A stretch of DNA of 64,000 nt from JAJZIH01 sp021785265 (GTDB taxonomy: Bacteria > Pseudomonadota > Gammaproteobacteria > JAKAQQ01). Where the stretch lies: contig DAHWSH010000002.1 in assembly GCA_027338645.1 (NCBI GenBank), positions 70,601-134,600 on the forward strand. Direction: 5' to 3'. Under the pieces are notes generated by a model. The model was given only the letters and a program-made list of their open reading frames with translations. It did no database searches and had not been told where the DNA came from. Of this stretch, positions 18,174 through 27,520 are shown one piece after another (the first letter of the stretch is position 1; the number at the start of each line of letters is the position of its first letter). The position numbers were made by a program, and so were the translations under genes.

Positions 18174-18434
18174 CTAGCTGTCTCGAGACGTCCTCAAGTC
18201 CGCGAGCACGCGCGCCTCCGCGGGATCGAGCGCAGCCGATCCTTCCATCAACAGGAAATTCCAGAGGACGGGGTCCGGCATTTCCAAAAGTTTCTCGAAG
18301 GCCTCCTGCTCCTCGGCGGGTGCCGATGCAAAACGACCATCAAGGTAACGGGTGAGGATCAGGTCCAGTTCACGTCGGCCGCGCCGGCATTGCCAGCGCA
18401 ACCGACGGATCCTCATCCGGTTTTCATGAGCCAC
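18174..18434 (-). CDS. sdhE: FAD assembly factor SdhE
   Basis: 86-aa SdhE (YgfY/Sdh5-like) that promotes covalent flavinylation of SdhA. The key RGxxE element is R18-G-R-R-E22 within RRGRRELDLIL, followed by the family helix bundle (EEQEAFEKLLEMPDPVLWNFLL). It starts 11 nt before the sdhB stop codon, so it is the last gene of the sdh operon. Confidence 0.92.
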   Translation of the reverse strand: MAHENRMRIRRLRWQCRRGRRELDLILTRYLDGRFASAPAEEQEAFEKLLEMPDPVLWNFLLMEGSAALDPAEARVLADLRTSRDS

Positions 18435-19206
18435 GCTCGACCATCAGGCGCTTGATTTCGGCGATGGCCGCCGCGGGATTGAGGCCTTTGGGACAGGTAT
18501 TGGTGCAGTTCAAAATGGTATGGCAGCGATACAGCCGGAAGGGGTCCTCCAGCTGGTCCAGCCGCTCACCCGTCGCTTCATCGCGACTGTCCACCAGCCA
18601 GCGGTAGGCCTGGAGGAGCACAGCCGGGCCCAGGTAGCGGTCGCTGTTCCACCAGTAGCTGGGGCAGGCCGTGGAGCAACAGGCACAGAGAATGCACTCG
18701 TAAACCTGGTCGAGCCGGGCCCGATCTTCGGGGGACTGCAGGCGCTCGCGGTCGCCCGCCTGTCCCCGGGTCTTGAGCCACGGTTCGATGGAGGTGTACT
18801 GCGCATAAAAATGGCTCAGGTCGGAAACCAGGTCCTTGATGACCGGCATGTGCGGTAAGGGATAGATTGCAATCCGGGGACCCAGATCGGACATCGCCCG
18901 GGTGCAGGCCAAGGTATTGGTGCCCTGGATGTTCATGGCACAGGAACCGCAAACGCCCTCCCGGCAGGAGCGGCGAAAGGTTAAGGTCGGATCGATCTCA
19001 TTCTTGATCTTGATGAGCGCATCCAAGACCATGGGCCCACAGTCATCCAGGTCGATTTCGTACCGGTCCAGGCGGGGCGCGGCATTGGGCGTATCGGGAT
19101 CATAACGGTAGATACGGAGTTCGCAGGGCCGGGCGGGAGGTCGTTCAACCGGATGATCCCTACCGGGCTGAACCCTGGAGTTGGCAGGCAGGCGAAATTG
19201 GGGCAT
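18424..19206 (-). CDS. sdhB: Succinate dehydrogenase iron-sulfur subunit
   Basis: 260-aa SdhB relaying electrons from SdhA FAD to the quinone site. The [2Fe-2S] ligands are in CREGVCGSCAMNIQ plus a downstream Cys (TLACTR); the [4Fe-4S]/[3Fe-4S] ligands are in CILCACCSTACPSYWWN and CHTILNCTNTCPKG. I place the start at the ATG 19206 because GGAGA lies 7 nt before it; a TTG one codon upstream is the alternative. Overlaps sdhE by 11 nt. Confidence 0.96.
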   Translation of the reverse strand: MPQFRLPANSRVQPGRDHPVERPPARPCELRIYRYDPDTPNAAPRLDRYEIDLDDCGPMVLDALIKIKNEIDPTLTFRRSCREGVCGSCAMNIQGTNTLACTRAMSDLGPRIAIYPLPHMPVIKDLVSDLSHFYAQYTSIEPWLKTRGQAGDRERLQSPEDRARLDQVYECILCACCSTACPSYWWNSDRYLGPAVLLQAYRWLVDSRDEATGERLDQLEDPFRLYRCHTILNCTNTCPKGLNPAAAIAEIKRLMVERGS

Positions 19207-19231
19207 CAACGTTCTCCGTCAGACGAGTGAA

Positions 19232-21019
19232 TCAGTACACCCGGGGTTTCGGGGGAATCGAGCTGACTTCTCCGGTGAGTGGCTTGAGGTTGACCGGACG
19301 GGTGGCCACCCGCGTCTGGCCCTTCCGGTCCAGCCAGATCAAGGAATGCTTGAGCCACTCCTGGTCGTTCCGTTCGGGAAAATCCTCACGGGCGTGGCTG
19401 CCCCGAGATTCGGTTCTCGTGAGGGCTCCCGTCACTGTCGTGAGGGCACAGGCTAGGAGATTCTCGAACTCTAGGGTTTCGGCCAAATCCGAGTTCCAGA
19501 CGAGGGAATGATCCTGGATCCCGAGATCCGCCGTCGCCTCCCAGATTTCGGTCAGGGCCTTGCGGGCCTGGCTCAGGGTTTCCCCGGTCCTGAAAACCGA
19601 AGCTTCGGTTTGCATGGTTTTCTGCATGCGCTCGCGCAGACGGGCCGTGGGTTCGGATCCTTGGGCATGACGAAGACGGTCAAACCGGTCCAGTACGCTG
19701 TCGATGGTTTCGGCTGCAAGGGGACGGAGCCTTCGCCCACGAACCAGAGTGCCTTGGCAGTGAAGTGCCGCGGCACGACCAAAAACCATGAGGTCCAAAA
19801 GGGAGTTGGAGCCCAGCCGGTTTGCGCCATGCACGGAAACACAGGCGGTTTCCCCGACCGCCATGAGTCCGGGGATGGGAAGCAGATGTCCCTCGGCATC
19901 CTGGGTCAGTGCCTGTGCATGCAAATCGGTTGGCACTCCCCCCATGTTGTAGTGGACAGTCGGCAAGACCGGGATCGGTTCCCGGCTGGCATCGACCCCG
20001 GCAAAGATTCGCGCGGTCTCCGTAATCCCAGGCAGGTGGTGATGAAGGATTTCTGCATCCAGGTGCTCGAGATGCAAATCCACATGATCCTGGTGGGATC
20101 CCACCCCGCGACCTTCCCGGATCTCGATGGTGATCGCCCGCGAGACGACGTCCCGGGATGCGAGATCCTTGGCATGGGGAGCATAGCGCTCCATGAAACG
20201 CTCACCCTGGGCATTGGTCAGGTAGCCGCCCTCGCCGCGTGCCCCTTCGGTGATCAGGCATCCTGCACCATAAATCCCGGTCGGGTGAAACTGGACAAAC
20301 TCCATATCCTGTAAGGGGTACCCGGCCCGGGCCACCATACCGTTCCCGTCGCCGGTACAGGTATGGGCCGAGGTGCAGGAGAAATAAGCGCGGCCATAGC
20401 CGCCGGTGGCCAGGATGGTCGTCTGTGCCCGAAACAGGTGCAAGGCTCCAGTGGACAGGTCCCAAGCCAGTGCACCGGATACGCCCTCCGCATCCGCCAG
20501 GAGATCGATGGCGTAATACTCGATGGCAAACTCGACTCCATGCCGGATTGCCTGCTGGTACAAGGTATGCAGCATGGCATGCCCGGTGCGGTCGGCCGCC
20601 GCACACGTCCGCTGGGCGGTCCCTTCCCCAAAGCGGGTGGTCATTCCGCCAAAGGCCCGCTGAAAAATCTTCCCGTTTTCGAGGCGTGAAAATGGCAAGC
20701 CGTAATGTTCAAGTTCGATGACGGACGGGATGGCTTCCCGACACATATACTCGATGGCGTCCTGATCCCCAAGCCAGTCTGATCCCTTGACCGTATCGTA
20801 CATGTGCCAGCTCCAGTGATCCTCTCCCATGTTGCCGAGCGCCGCGCTGATTCCGCCCTGGGCCGCCACCGTATGGCTGCGCGTCGGGAAGACCTTGGTC
20901 AGGCAGGCTGTTTTGAGTCCCGCTTCCGCCAGCCCGACACAGGCCCGCAACCCCGACCCTCCGGCCCCGACCACCAAGACGTCATATTCGTGTTCGATCA
21001 AGGGATAGGCTCGAGCCAT
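19232..21019 (-). CDS. sdhA: Succinate dehydrogenase flavoprotein subunit
   Basis: 595-aa SdhA, oxidising succinate to fumarate. FAD-binding VVGAGGSGLRACVGLAEAG at the N-terminus, the covalent flavin histidine in FPTRSHTVAAQGG, the active-site loop with FHPTGIYGAG...GEGG and ASRDVVSRA, and the C-terminal capping domain are intact. Its ATG overlaps the sdhD stop by one base, implying translational coupling. Confidence 0.98.
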   Translation of the reverse strand: MARAYPLIEHEYDVLVVGAGGSGLRACVGLAEAGLKTACLTKVFPTRSHTVAAQGGISAALGNMGEDHWSWHMYDTVKGSDWLGDQDAIEYMCREAIPSVIELEHYGLPFSRLENGKIFQRAFGGMTTRFGEGTAQRTCAAADRTGHAMLHTLYQQAIRHGVEFAIEYYAIDLLADAEGVSGALAWDLSTGALHLFRAQTTILATGGYGRAYFSCTSAHTCTGDGNGMVARAGYPLQDMEFVQFHPTGIYGAGCLITEGARGEGGYLTNAQGERFMERYAPHAKDLASRDVVSRAITIEIREGRGVGSHQDHVDLHLEHLDAEILHHHLPGITETARIFAGVDASREPIPVLPTVHYNMGGVPTDLHAQALTQDAEGHLLPIPGLMAVGETACVSVHGANRLGSNSLLDLMVFGRAAALHCQGTLVRGRRLRPLAAETIDSVLDRFDRLRHAQGSEPTARLRERMQKTMQTEASVFRTGETLSQARKALTEIWEATADLGIQDHSLVWNSDLAETLEFENLLACALTTVTGALTRTESRGSHAREDFPERNDQEWLKHSLIWLDRKGQTRVATRPVNLKPLTGEVSSIPPKPRVY

Positions 21020-21405
21020 CAGGAAATCCTCAAGGACAGCCGAAGAATCATGAAAACATCGGCAAAAGCGACCGCAAAAAACACGAAGCGGAGGGCGATC
21101 AGAAGAAACCCACGTGAAACTGGGGCATGGACATAATCTTCAACCACCACTCGGAAACCGAGGTAGGCGTGATAGCAGGCCACGCCCAGCGCCAGAGATG
21201 CGAAAATTCCGACCGCCGGCGCCGCCAGCCACCGCATCATGGCGCCACGTCCCGCCAGGAGATGTCCAAAGAGTCCCCAGACGAACCAGCAGAGAAGAGG
21301 GACCAGGGCCAGGGCCGTGAGTCGTTGCGCCAACCAGTCCCCGGAGCCCCGTCGGGCAGAACCCAGACCGACTGCCTGCTTAGCGGGTGAACGTGTCTCG
21401 ACCAT
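21019..21405 (-). CDS. sdhD: Succinate dehydrogenase hydrophobic membrane anchor subunit
   Basis: 128-aa three-helix membrane anchor. It starts at the ATG at 21405 with a strong AAGGAG 10 nt upstream; the frame is open further upstream but that portion overlaps sdhC in another frame. The heme/quinone histidine region is in ACYHAYLGFRVVVEDYVH, and three hydrophobic segments are visible. Together with SdhC it forms the ubiquinone site and binds heme b. Confidence 0.92.
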   Translation of the reverse strand: MVETRSPAKQAVGLGSARRGSGDWLAQRLTALALVPLLCWFVWGLFGHLLAGRGAMMRWLAAPAVGIFASLALGVACYHAYLGFRVVVEDYVHAPVSRGFLLIALRFVFFAVAFADVFMILRLSLRIS

Positions 21406-21424
21406 CGTCTGAATCTCCTTCAGT

Positions 21425-21805
21425 TCAGTAGAGCACGAAGCCCCACACCACGAGAACCAGCAGCAGGCTACCGACGACGACCAACCACCCGGACCGGTAG
21501 AAGTCGACAATCGCGAACCCATGCCCCAGATCCCAGAAAAGATGCCGGATTCCGTTCAGCAAGTGGTAGAAAAAGCAGAAACTCCAGCTGACGAGGAGGA
21601 TCAACCCAAGCGGCGAGGTCAGAAAATGCGCGTAGCTGCGATAAGCAGCCGGAGCGGGGGCCACCAGCCAGATCGCCACGGAAAGGGCCAGTAAGCCCAC
21701 ACCCAGCCAGAGCCCGGTCAGGCGATGCAGAATGGAGAGGACCGAGGTGATCTGCCAACGGTAAATCTGCAAATGGGGGGACAAGGGACGATCAGGAGAA
21801 GTCAT
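21425..21805 (-). CDS. sdhC: Succinate dehydrogenase cytochrome b556 subunit
   Basis: 126-aa SdhC with the family motifs RPLSPHLQIYRWQITSVLSILHRLTG and the heme histidine in YHLLNGIRHLFWDLG; three transmembrane helices. It heads the structural sdhCDAB genes and is preceded by a DUF1674 assembly-factor gene 21 bp upstream. Confidence 0.94.
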   Translation of the reverse strand: MTSPDRPLSPHLQIYRWQITSVLSILHRLTGLWLGVGLLALSVAIWLVAPAPAAYRSYAHFLTSPLGLILLVSWSFCFFYHLLNGIRHLFWDLGHGFAIVDFYRSGWLVVVGSLLLVLVVWGFVLY

Positions 21806-21826
21806 CGGGTCTCCTCTGAGGTCTGG

Positions 21827-22045
21827 CTAGAAATCGATACAGCGACCACCCCGTTCCCAATCCCCATAGCGGGTCGGCTCCAACCCCTTCGGCCCCCCTT
21901 GTTCCTTGGGGGCGCTCAGATTGGGGGAAACTTCTGGAGAAGCGGGAGAGTCCGGTGTGCCCGGCAGCGCCCCGCCCCCCCCGGCAGCTTGATTCGCACC
22001 GGTTCCATCCGGTTGGGGAAGGTTGTTGTGGAGTGGGGCTTTCAC
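21827..22045 (-). CDS. DUF1674 / succinate dehydrogenase assembly factor 4-like protein
   Basis: 72-aa protein with a disordered Pro/Gly-rich N-terminal half and a C-terminal motif (residues 48-72) containing EQGGPKGLEPTRYGDWERGG and ending in IDF. This is the hallmark of DUF1674, the family of mitochondrial SDHAF4/Sdh8, which binds flavinylated SdhA before it joins SdhB. It begins with GTG at 22045 and leads the sdh operon, so the transcript probably encodes both the SdhAF4-like and the SdhE assembly factors. The recognition is from the motif and context. Confidence 0.85.
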   Translation of the reverse strand: MKAPLHNNLPQPDGTGANQAAGGGGALPGTPDSPASPEVSPNLSAPKEQGGPKGLEPTRYGDWERGGRCIDF

Positions 22046-22051
22046 ATGTTT

Positions 22052-22057
22052 ATTGTA
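22052..22057 (-). promoter_or_regulatory. Putative -10 box of the sdh operon
   Basis: TACAAT on the minus strand ends only 6 nt before the GTG start of the DUF1674 gene. Transcription would then begin at or next to the start codon, giving a leaderless message. No clear -35 box is seen (TTATCG at a 17-bp distance is the nearest). Confidence 0.3.
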
Positions 22058-22143
22058 TCCGATCCCGCGAGGATCGATAATGGCCGCGGGAAATCCGGGT
22101 CCTCCTTTATGCCCAGTGTCTCAGTTGCTGTTCGGAAACCGAT

Positions 22144-23028
22144 GTGAACTGGCCTGCAGAACTGGAATCGCCACTCCGGGCGCAGGCCGACTGCCTCAGG
22201 CCGCTGACGCTCGTCCCGCTCTGGGTGAGAGGAGAGGATCGCGTCGATTTTTTGAATCGTCTGCTGACGCAGGAGGTTCCGGAACCGGGCCCCGATCCCC
22301 GATTTTCCTGGGCTGCCCTGTGCCAGGCCCAAGGCCGGGTGATCGCGCTGTTCCGTATCGCATCTCATCCGGATGCCGTGATTCTCCTCATGGAAAACGA
22401 CCTCGCCTCCCGGGTACGCGACGCACTTCAGCGATACATCCTGCGTAGCCGGGTCCATCTTGAACTCGGAGATCCCGGGCGGGTTGTGGGCGGCTGGCGG
22501 ATGCCGGAGTCGGAAGAAAACCTCCCCTCCCTGCCGCCCGACTATTCACTTCTTGGTCTGGATCCCCATGCGTCTGCTCTCCCCCGCTATCTCGCATGCG
22601 GACCTCCGGTTAAACCCCCCTCCCACACGGTGCCCGACTCCTTGTGGCGAGGGATCGACTTCTGGATCGGCATCCCCCGCATCCTCGCGGCCACCAGCGG
22701 GCAATTCGTCCCGCACGCCCTCCACCTGACGGGGATCGGAGCCGTCTCGCTGCGCAAGGGATGCTACCCAGGGCAAGAGGTGATCGCGCGAACCGAATAT
22801 CGAGGGCGCATCAAAAGACTACTCGTCCTCCTGGAGACTCCGACGGTCCACCCACCCGGCACCCCGCTCACGGTCTGTGGTTCCGGCGATCCCCTAGGCA
22901 CCGTGCTGGACAGCCTTTCCTGGCCGGAGACGGGCACCTGGACCCAGGCCGTGGTCAGCGAAGAGGGACTGGCCCGGATCCTCTCCGAATCCGGAACCCG
23001 GGTCTTGCGGGCCTTCAGACCGGCTTGA
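22144..23028 (+). CDS. ygfZ: YgfZ/GcvT-domain folate-dependent Fe-S maintenance protein
   Basis: 294-aa YgfZ-type protein, a tetrahydrofolate-binding factor that supports iron-sulfur enzymes (IBA57 relative). The diagnostic K-G-C-Y-x-G-Q-E motif is KGCYPGQE at residues 205-212. The start is a GTG at 22144. In many Gammaproteobacteria this gene is divergent from sdhE; here it is divergent from the whole sdh operon, which itself contains Fe-S and assembly proteins. It overlaps lysS convergently by 14 nt. Confidence 0.9.
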   Translation: MNWPAELESPLRAQADCLRPLTLVPLWVRGEDRVDFLNRLLTQEVPEPGPDPRFSWAALCQAQGRVIALFRIASHPDAVILLMENDLASRVRDALQRYILRSRVHLELGDPGRVVGGWRMPESEENLPSLPPDYSLLGLDPHASALPRYLACGPPVKPPSHTVPDSLWRGIDFWIGIPRILAATSGQFVPHALHLTGIGAVSLRKGCYPGQEVIARTEYRGRIKRLLVLLETPTVHPPGTPLTVCGSGDPLGTVLDSLSWPETGTWTQAVVSEEGLARILSESGTRVLRAFRPA

Positions 23029-24514
23029 GCAGGGGGAAAAGCAGGACCTCACGAATCGAAGACCGGCCAGTCAGCAGCATGACCAGTCGGTCGATGCCCA
23101 CCCCGAGGCCTCCCGTCGGAGGCATGCCGTATTCCAGGGCTTCGATGTAATCCTGGTCGAAGTGCATGGCCTCGTCCTGCCCCGCCTCACGTTCCCGAAG
23201 CTGGGCACGGAAACGGTCAGCCTGGTCTTCCGGGTCGTTGAGTTCCGAAAAACCGTTGGCCAGTTCACGACCCCCGATATAGAGTTCAAATCGGTCAGCA
23301 AAAAACGGATCTGCCGCGCGGCGGGCCAGAGGAGAAACCGCAAGCGGGTAGTCCGTCACAAAGACGGGATCAAAAAGGTGCGGTTCGACCGTGGCCTCGA
23401 AGAGTTCCATGAGCAGCGTGCCGGCTTCCTGGACAAGCGGCGGTACCGCCAACCCGCGGGACGCCAACACCTGGCTCAGGTAACCGGCATCGCGGAACTG
23501 CGAGCACTCGAAGCCGGGATTGTATTCGCCCACCAGTTCCACCATGGTCTTCCGGGCAAAGGGCGGAGCCAGATCAATTTCGCGGCTCTCCACGACGACC
23601 TGCTGCCGGCCCACCACCTGCTCGGCAGCGCTTCGGATCATCTGTTCGGTGAGCCTCATCATCTCGCTGGCGTTGACATAGGCCTGATAGAGTTCCAGCA
23701 TCGTGAACTCGGGATTATGTCGGGTGGAAACCCCCTCGTTGCGGAAGTTCCGGTTGATCTCGTAGACCCGCTCAAACCCCCCGACGATAAGCCGCTTGAG
23801 ATACAGTTCCGGAGCGATCCGGAGAAAAAGATCCAGGTCAAGGGCTTGGTGATGCGTCACAAAGGGTCGCGCCAATGCCCCACCCGGCAAGGGATGCATC
23901 ATCGGCGTCTCGACCTCGAGGAACCCGAGGCTGTCCAGGTAGCGTCTGAGATGAGTGACAATCTGGCTTCTTTGCAGAAAAACACGACGGGTCTCCTCAT
24001 TCATGATGAGATCCACGTAACGACGCCGGTATCGCTGCTCCGGATCGACCAGCCCATGATATTTTTCGGGCAGGGGTCTCAGGTTCTTCGCGAGGAGACT
24101 GACCGTATCGGCCTGGATGGTCAGTTCTCCGGTCCGGGTTTTCATCAACGAACCGCAGACACCGACGAGGTCACCGATATCGAAGCCGTCCAAGGGGTTC
24201 CGGTCACCCTCCGTCTCCCTGCCGTTCCGGCCATAGACCTGGATCCTGCCTGAAAAATCCCGAAGGTCGGCAAAGGTCGCACGACCCATGAGTCGGCGAG
24301 CCATGAGTCGCCCGGCCACCGCCACCCGGATCCGCCGCTCCTCGAGTGTTGCGGGGGTCCAGTCTCCATAGAGGGCCGCAAGCTCGCCAGCATGGGCATT
24401 GCGGACAAAATGGTTGGGGTAATCAAACCCCTCTCGGCGACTCTCGGCGAGCTTCTCGCGTCGCTGGGCGATGAGGCGGTTTTCCTCTTCGTCCGGGCTG
24501 GCCGTGGTGTTCAC
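23015..24514 (-). CDS. lysS: Lysine--tRNA ligase (class II)
   Basis: 499-aa class II LysRS. The N-terminal OB-fold anticodon-binding domain spans about residues 60-150, and the catalytic domain carries motif 1 (FLEVETPMMHPLPGGALARPF), motif 2 (FRNEGVSTRHNPEFTMLE) and motif 3 (GLGVGIDRLVML). GTG start overlapping the prfB stop by 4 nt (GTGA), typical of the prfB-lysS pair. Confidence 0.97.
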   Translation of the reverse strand: MNTTASPDEEENRLIAQRREKLAESRREGFDYPNHFVRNAHAGELAALYGDWTPATLEERRIRVAVAGRLMARRLMGRATFADLRDFSGRIQVYGRNGRETEGDRNPLDGFDIGDLVGVCGSLMKTRTGELTIQADTVSLLAKNLRPLPEKYHGLVDPEQRYRRRYVDLIMNEETRRVFLQRSQIVTHLRRYLDSLGFLEVETPMMHPLPGGALARPFVTHHQALDLDLFLRIAPELYLKRLIVGGFERVYEINRNFRNEGVSTRHNPEFTMLELYQAYVNASEMMRLTEQMIRSAAEQVVGRQQVVVESREIDLAPPFARKTMVELVGEYNPGFECSQFRDAGYLSQVLASRGLAVPPLVQEAGTLLMELFEATVEPHLFDPVFVTDYPLAVSPLARRAADPFFADRFELYIGGRELANGFSELNDPEDQADRFRAQLREREAGQDEAMHFDQDYIEALEYGMPPTGGLGVGIDRLVMLLTGRSSIREVLLFPLLKPV

Positions 24515-25630
24515 GGCTGCCCCCCCTGTTGCAAGCTCGCGGTCAGAAAAAGGTCGAGGTCACCGTCCAGCACGGTCTGCGGCGTCGCCACTTCAACCCC
24601 GGTTCTCAGATCCTTGATGCGGGACTGGTCGAGGACATACGAGCGGATCTGGCTACCAAAGTTGATATCACTCTTGCCGGCCTCGATGGCACGGAGCGTC
24701 TCCTGTTTTTCATGCAGGGCCTGCTCGTACAATCTGGCCCGCAACCGCTTCATGGCCGTGGCCCGATTCTTGTGCTGGGAGCGATCACTCTGGCAGGTAA
24801 CCACGATCCCGGTCGGTCGGTGAGTAATCCGGATCGCGGATTCGGTGCGGTTCACATGCTGCCCCCCGGCTCCGCTGGCGCGAAACGTATCCACCTCGAG
24901 ATCGGCCGGGTTGATATCAATCTCGATCGAGTCATCCACTTCCGGCGACACGAAAACTCCGGCAAAAGAGGTGTGGCGGCGGTTCCCGGAATCAAACGGA
25001 GACTTGCGGACCAGCCGGTGCACGCCGGTCTCGGTCCGGAGCCAGCCATAGGCGTAACGACCGACGACATGCACGGTCGCCCCCTTGATGCCAGCCACAT
25101 CACCGGCGGTTTCCTCGACCACCTCCGTCCGGAAGTCGTGCCGATCTGCCCACCGGAGATACATGCGAAGAAGCATCTGGGCCCAGTCCTGGGCTTCGGT
25201 CCCTCCCGCGCCGGCCTGAACGTCCAGAAAAGCGTTGGATTCGTCCATTTCCCCGGAAAACATCCGCTGAAACTCGAGTGATTGGATCCGTTTCTCGAGC
25301 GTAACCAGATCTCCCACCCAGGATTCCAGGAGAACCGGATCCGGTTCCGCGTCCTGCATCAGGTCCCAGAGTTCCGACAAATCTCGAAACTGCCCGTCGA
25401 TTTCATCACAGGGTTGAACCACCGCCTCGAGCCGTGACCGCTCACGGCCCAGTTCGAGAGCCTGCTCGCGGTGGTTCCACAAATCGGGCGCTTCCATGAG
25501 CCGCCCGATTTCCTCCAGACGGGCGCTGCACGAGTCGTAGTCAAAGTGACCTCCGAAGGGTCTGGAGACGGGTCTCAATGGCCTGCAGGCGCGCCTTGAG
25601 GCTGGGTGATTCTAGTGAGTCCGGACGCAC
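24511..25630 (-). CDS. prfB: Peptide chain release factor 2, made by programmed +1 frameshift
   Basis: RF2, which reads UGA and UAA stops. The gene is split into two frames: a 29-codon first part starting with GTG at 25630 (GGGAGG 4 nt upstream) and ending at an in-frame TGA (25543-25541), and the main part read from 25542 downward. The joined product is about 372 aa. The stop-recognition tripeptide SPF is in RKSPFDSGNRR, and the peptidyl-tRNA hydrolysis motif GGQ is at about residues 255-257. It follows recJ by 27 bp and overlaps lysS by 4 nt. The in-frame TGA is regulatory, not a mutation. Confidence 0.96.
25540..25554 (-). other. prfB +1 ribosomal frameshift site
   Basis: On the minus strand: an internal Shine-Dalgarno-like GGAGG (25554-25550), a 3-nt spacer TCA, then CTT TGA C (25546-25540). 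This is the same arrangement as in E. coli prfB. Low RF2 slows termination at the UGA and lets the ribosome slip from CUU to UUU, so RF2 controls its own synthesis. Confidence 0.95.
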
Positions 25631-25657
25631 GGTACCTCCCCGATGGGATTTCATGAA

Positions 25658-27412
25658 CTAGAATTTATCACGTTCAACGAGTTCAACCCGGTCCGGATCA
25701 AACTGGGACACGATCCGGAGCTCGAAGGTCTCGGATCCCCGATACCGGTTGATCGTCGGGTAAAAAAGATAGTGGCTGACCGTGCCTGCCTCAAACCGTT
25801 CGGGAATCGGCGGGAACCCGACTGCCACAAAAACCCCGCCCCCCTGCGGATCCCGGAGACGAATCCGGAAGTGGCGCTCCGTCAGCCGGTCGACCGCATC
25901 AAGGATGAACCGGCCGTCGAACAGGGGTTTGGGGAAACCGCTCCCCCACGGCCCCCCGTTATCCAGGAATCCAGCCGTCTCCCGGTTGAGTTCCCCGACG
26001 GCGAGTTCACCGTCCGTACGGATCTCCCGATCCCCCAGGCAAAGCGCGCGGTAGGGCTCGAGCACGACCGCTAACTGGTGCTTGAAGTCCTCGACCCCGA
26101 CATCACGGGCCAAGGTCAATCCGGCCGCCATCGCATGCCCGCCGAACTGATGAAAAAGCGTCGGATCTTGTGCATCCATAGCGACCAGGAGATCCCGGAT
26201 GTGGATTCCCGGGATCGAACGGGCCGAACCCCGAATCCGGCCATCCTCGCCCAAGGCCAGTGCAAAAACCGGCCGGTGAACCCGTTCCTTGAACCGGGAG
26301 GCGATGAGCCCCAGGATCCCAAGATGCCAGTCCGGGTCGTAAAGGACGCAGGCCAACTGGTCGGGATCCTCCCCCTCCCCATCCCGGAGAAACCCGGCCG
26401 CCTCCTCCTCGGTCGCACCCTGCAGCTCGCGCCGTCGATGGTTGATGTCATCCAGTCTGCGGGCCATCTCCAGGGCCTGGGCGGGATCCTCGGTCAGGAG
26501 ACACTCCACGCCGAGACCCATCTCGTCCAGTCGCCCCGCCGCGTTGAGGCGCGGGGCCAGACTGAAGGCCAGATCCTCCTCCGTCACCCGGTCGGGTTCA
26601 CGGCGAGACACCGCAAGGAGTGCCCGTATGCCTGGCCGACACTCTCCGGCCCGGATCCGCCGCAGGCCCTGCGCAATCAGGATCCGGTTGTCCCGGTCTA
26701 AAGGAACCAGGTCCGCCATGGTGCCGAGCGCAACCAGGTCCAACCACCGCGCCAGAGTCATATTTCCATCCGGCAGTGTCTGTCGTTCCCGCAGAGCAGC
26801 CCGCAAGGCGATCAGGAGGTAGAAAAGCACCCCGACTCCCGACAGGCCACGAGCCGGAAATCTCGACCCGGGGAGGTTGGGGTTCACGATTGCCGATGCG
26901 GGTGGCAATCGGGCACCTGCCAGATGATGGTCCGTCACGACCACAGACAAGCCCGACGCACGAGCCTGTTCGATTCCATCGATACTGGTGGTCCCCTGGT
27001 CAACCGTCAACAACAGGGACGGTGGATCTTCCAGGATCTCGTGAACCAATGCCGGGGTCAGACCATAACCATGCTTGAAACGGTTGGGAACCCGATAGCG
27101 GACCTGCTCCCATCCCAGTTCCCGAAGGCCCAGCACCGCGAGCGCCGTGGCACTGGCTCCGTCGGTATCGTAGTCGCCGACAACCAGGACGGAGGCCTTC
27201 CGATGCTCCACCAGGGTGGTGACGGCCTGAGAGACGCCGGGCAGGGATGCCGGGACAGACAATGCCTGCAAGGACAGGTCGAGTTCACTGGGGTCCGAGA
27301 TCCCACGCGCGCGATAGATCCGTTCGAGAACCGGCGCGATTCCGGGCCAGGCACTCAAGCTGTCCCCCCCCGTCGGACGCACCAGCCGGATGGCCGTTCG
27401 CGTGGAGTTCAC
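25658..27412 (-). CDS. recJ: Single-stranded-DNA-specific exonuclease RecJ
   Basis: 584-aa 5'-3' ssDNA exonuclease of the DHH superfamily, used in RecF-pathway recombination and mismatch repair. Motif I is VVGDYDTDGASA, the DHH motif is VVVTDHHLAGARLP, and the DHHA1-type region GLGGH-like element appears as QFGGHAMAAGLTL; an OB-fold tail follows. I set the start at the GTG at 27412, with GGGGAA just upstream; the open frame runs further up over the divergent DUF498 gene but is unlike RecJ. First gene of recJ-prfB-lysS. Confidence 0.93.
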   Translation of the reverse strand: MNSTRTAIRLVRPTGGDSLSAWPGIAPVLERIYRARGISDPSELDLSLQALSVPASLPGVSQAVTTLVEHRKASVLVVGDYDTDGASATALAVLGLRELGWEQVRYRVPNRFKHGYGLTPALVHEILEDPPSLLLTVDQGTTSIDGIEQARASGLSVVVTDHHLAGARLPPASAIVNPNLPGSRFPARGLSGVGVLFYLLIALRAALRERQTLPDGNMTLARWLDLVALGTMADLVPLDRDNRILIAQGLRRIRAGECRPGIRALLAVSRREPDRVTEEDLAFSLAPRLNAAGRLDEMGLGVECLLTEDPAQALEMARRLDDINHRRRELQGATEEEAAGFLRDGEGEDPDQLACVLYDPDWHLGILGLIASRFKERVHRPVFALALGEDGRIRGSARSIPGIHIRDLLVAMDAQDPTLFHQFGGHAMAAGLTLARDVGVEDFKHQLAVVLEPYRALCLGDREIRTDGELAVGELNRETAGFLDNGGPWGSGFPKPLFDGRFILDAVDRLTERHFRIRLRDPQGGGVFVAVGFPPIPERFEAGTVSHYLFYPTINRYRGSETFELRIVSQFDPDRVELVERDKF

Positions 27413-27520
27413 GGGTTTCCCCGGCAATTTAGAAGCTCCCCACGGGCGGAGCCCCGGGACTCCAGGGCACAAAGACGCTCCCCGGTTGTGTTCTTGGGTG
27501 GCTCGGGGTAATTTCGGGCC

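Noticed and set aside
25541..25543. In-frame TGA in prfB as a sign of a pseudogene
   Set aside because: The SD-like GGAGG, 3-nt spacer and CTT TGA C are the known programmed frameshift signal.
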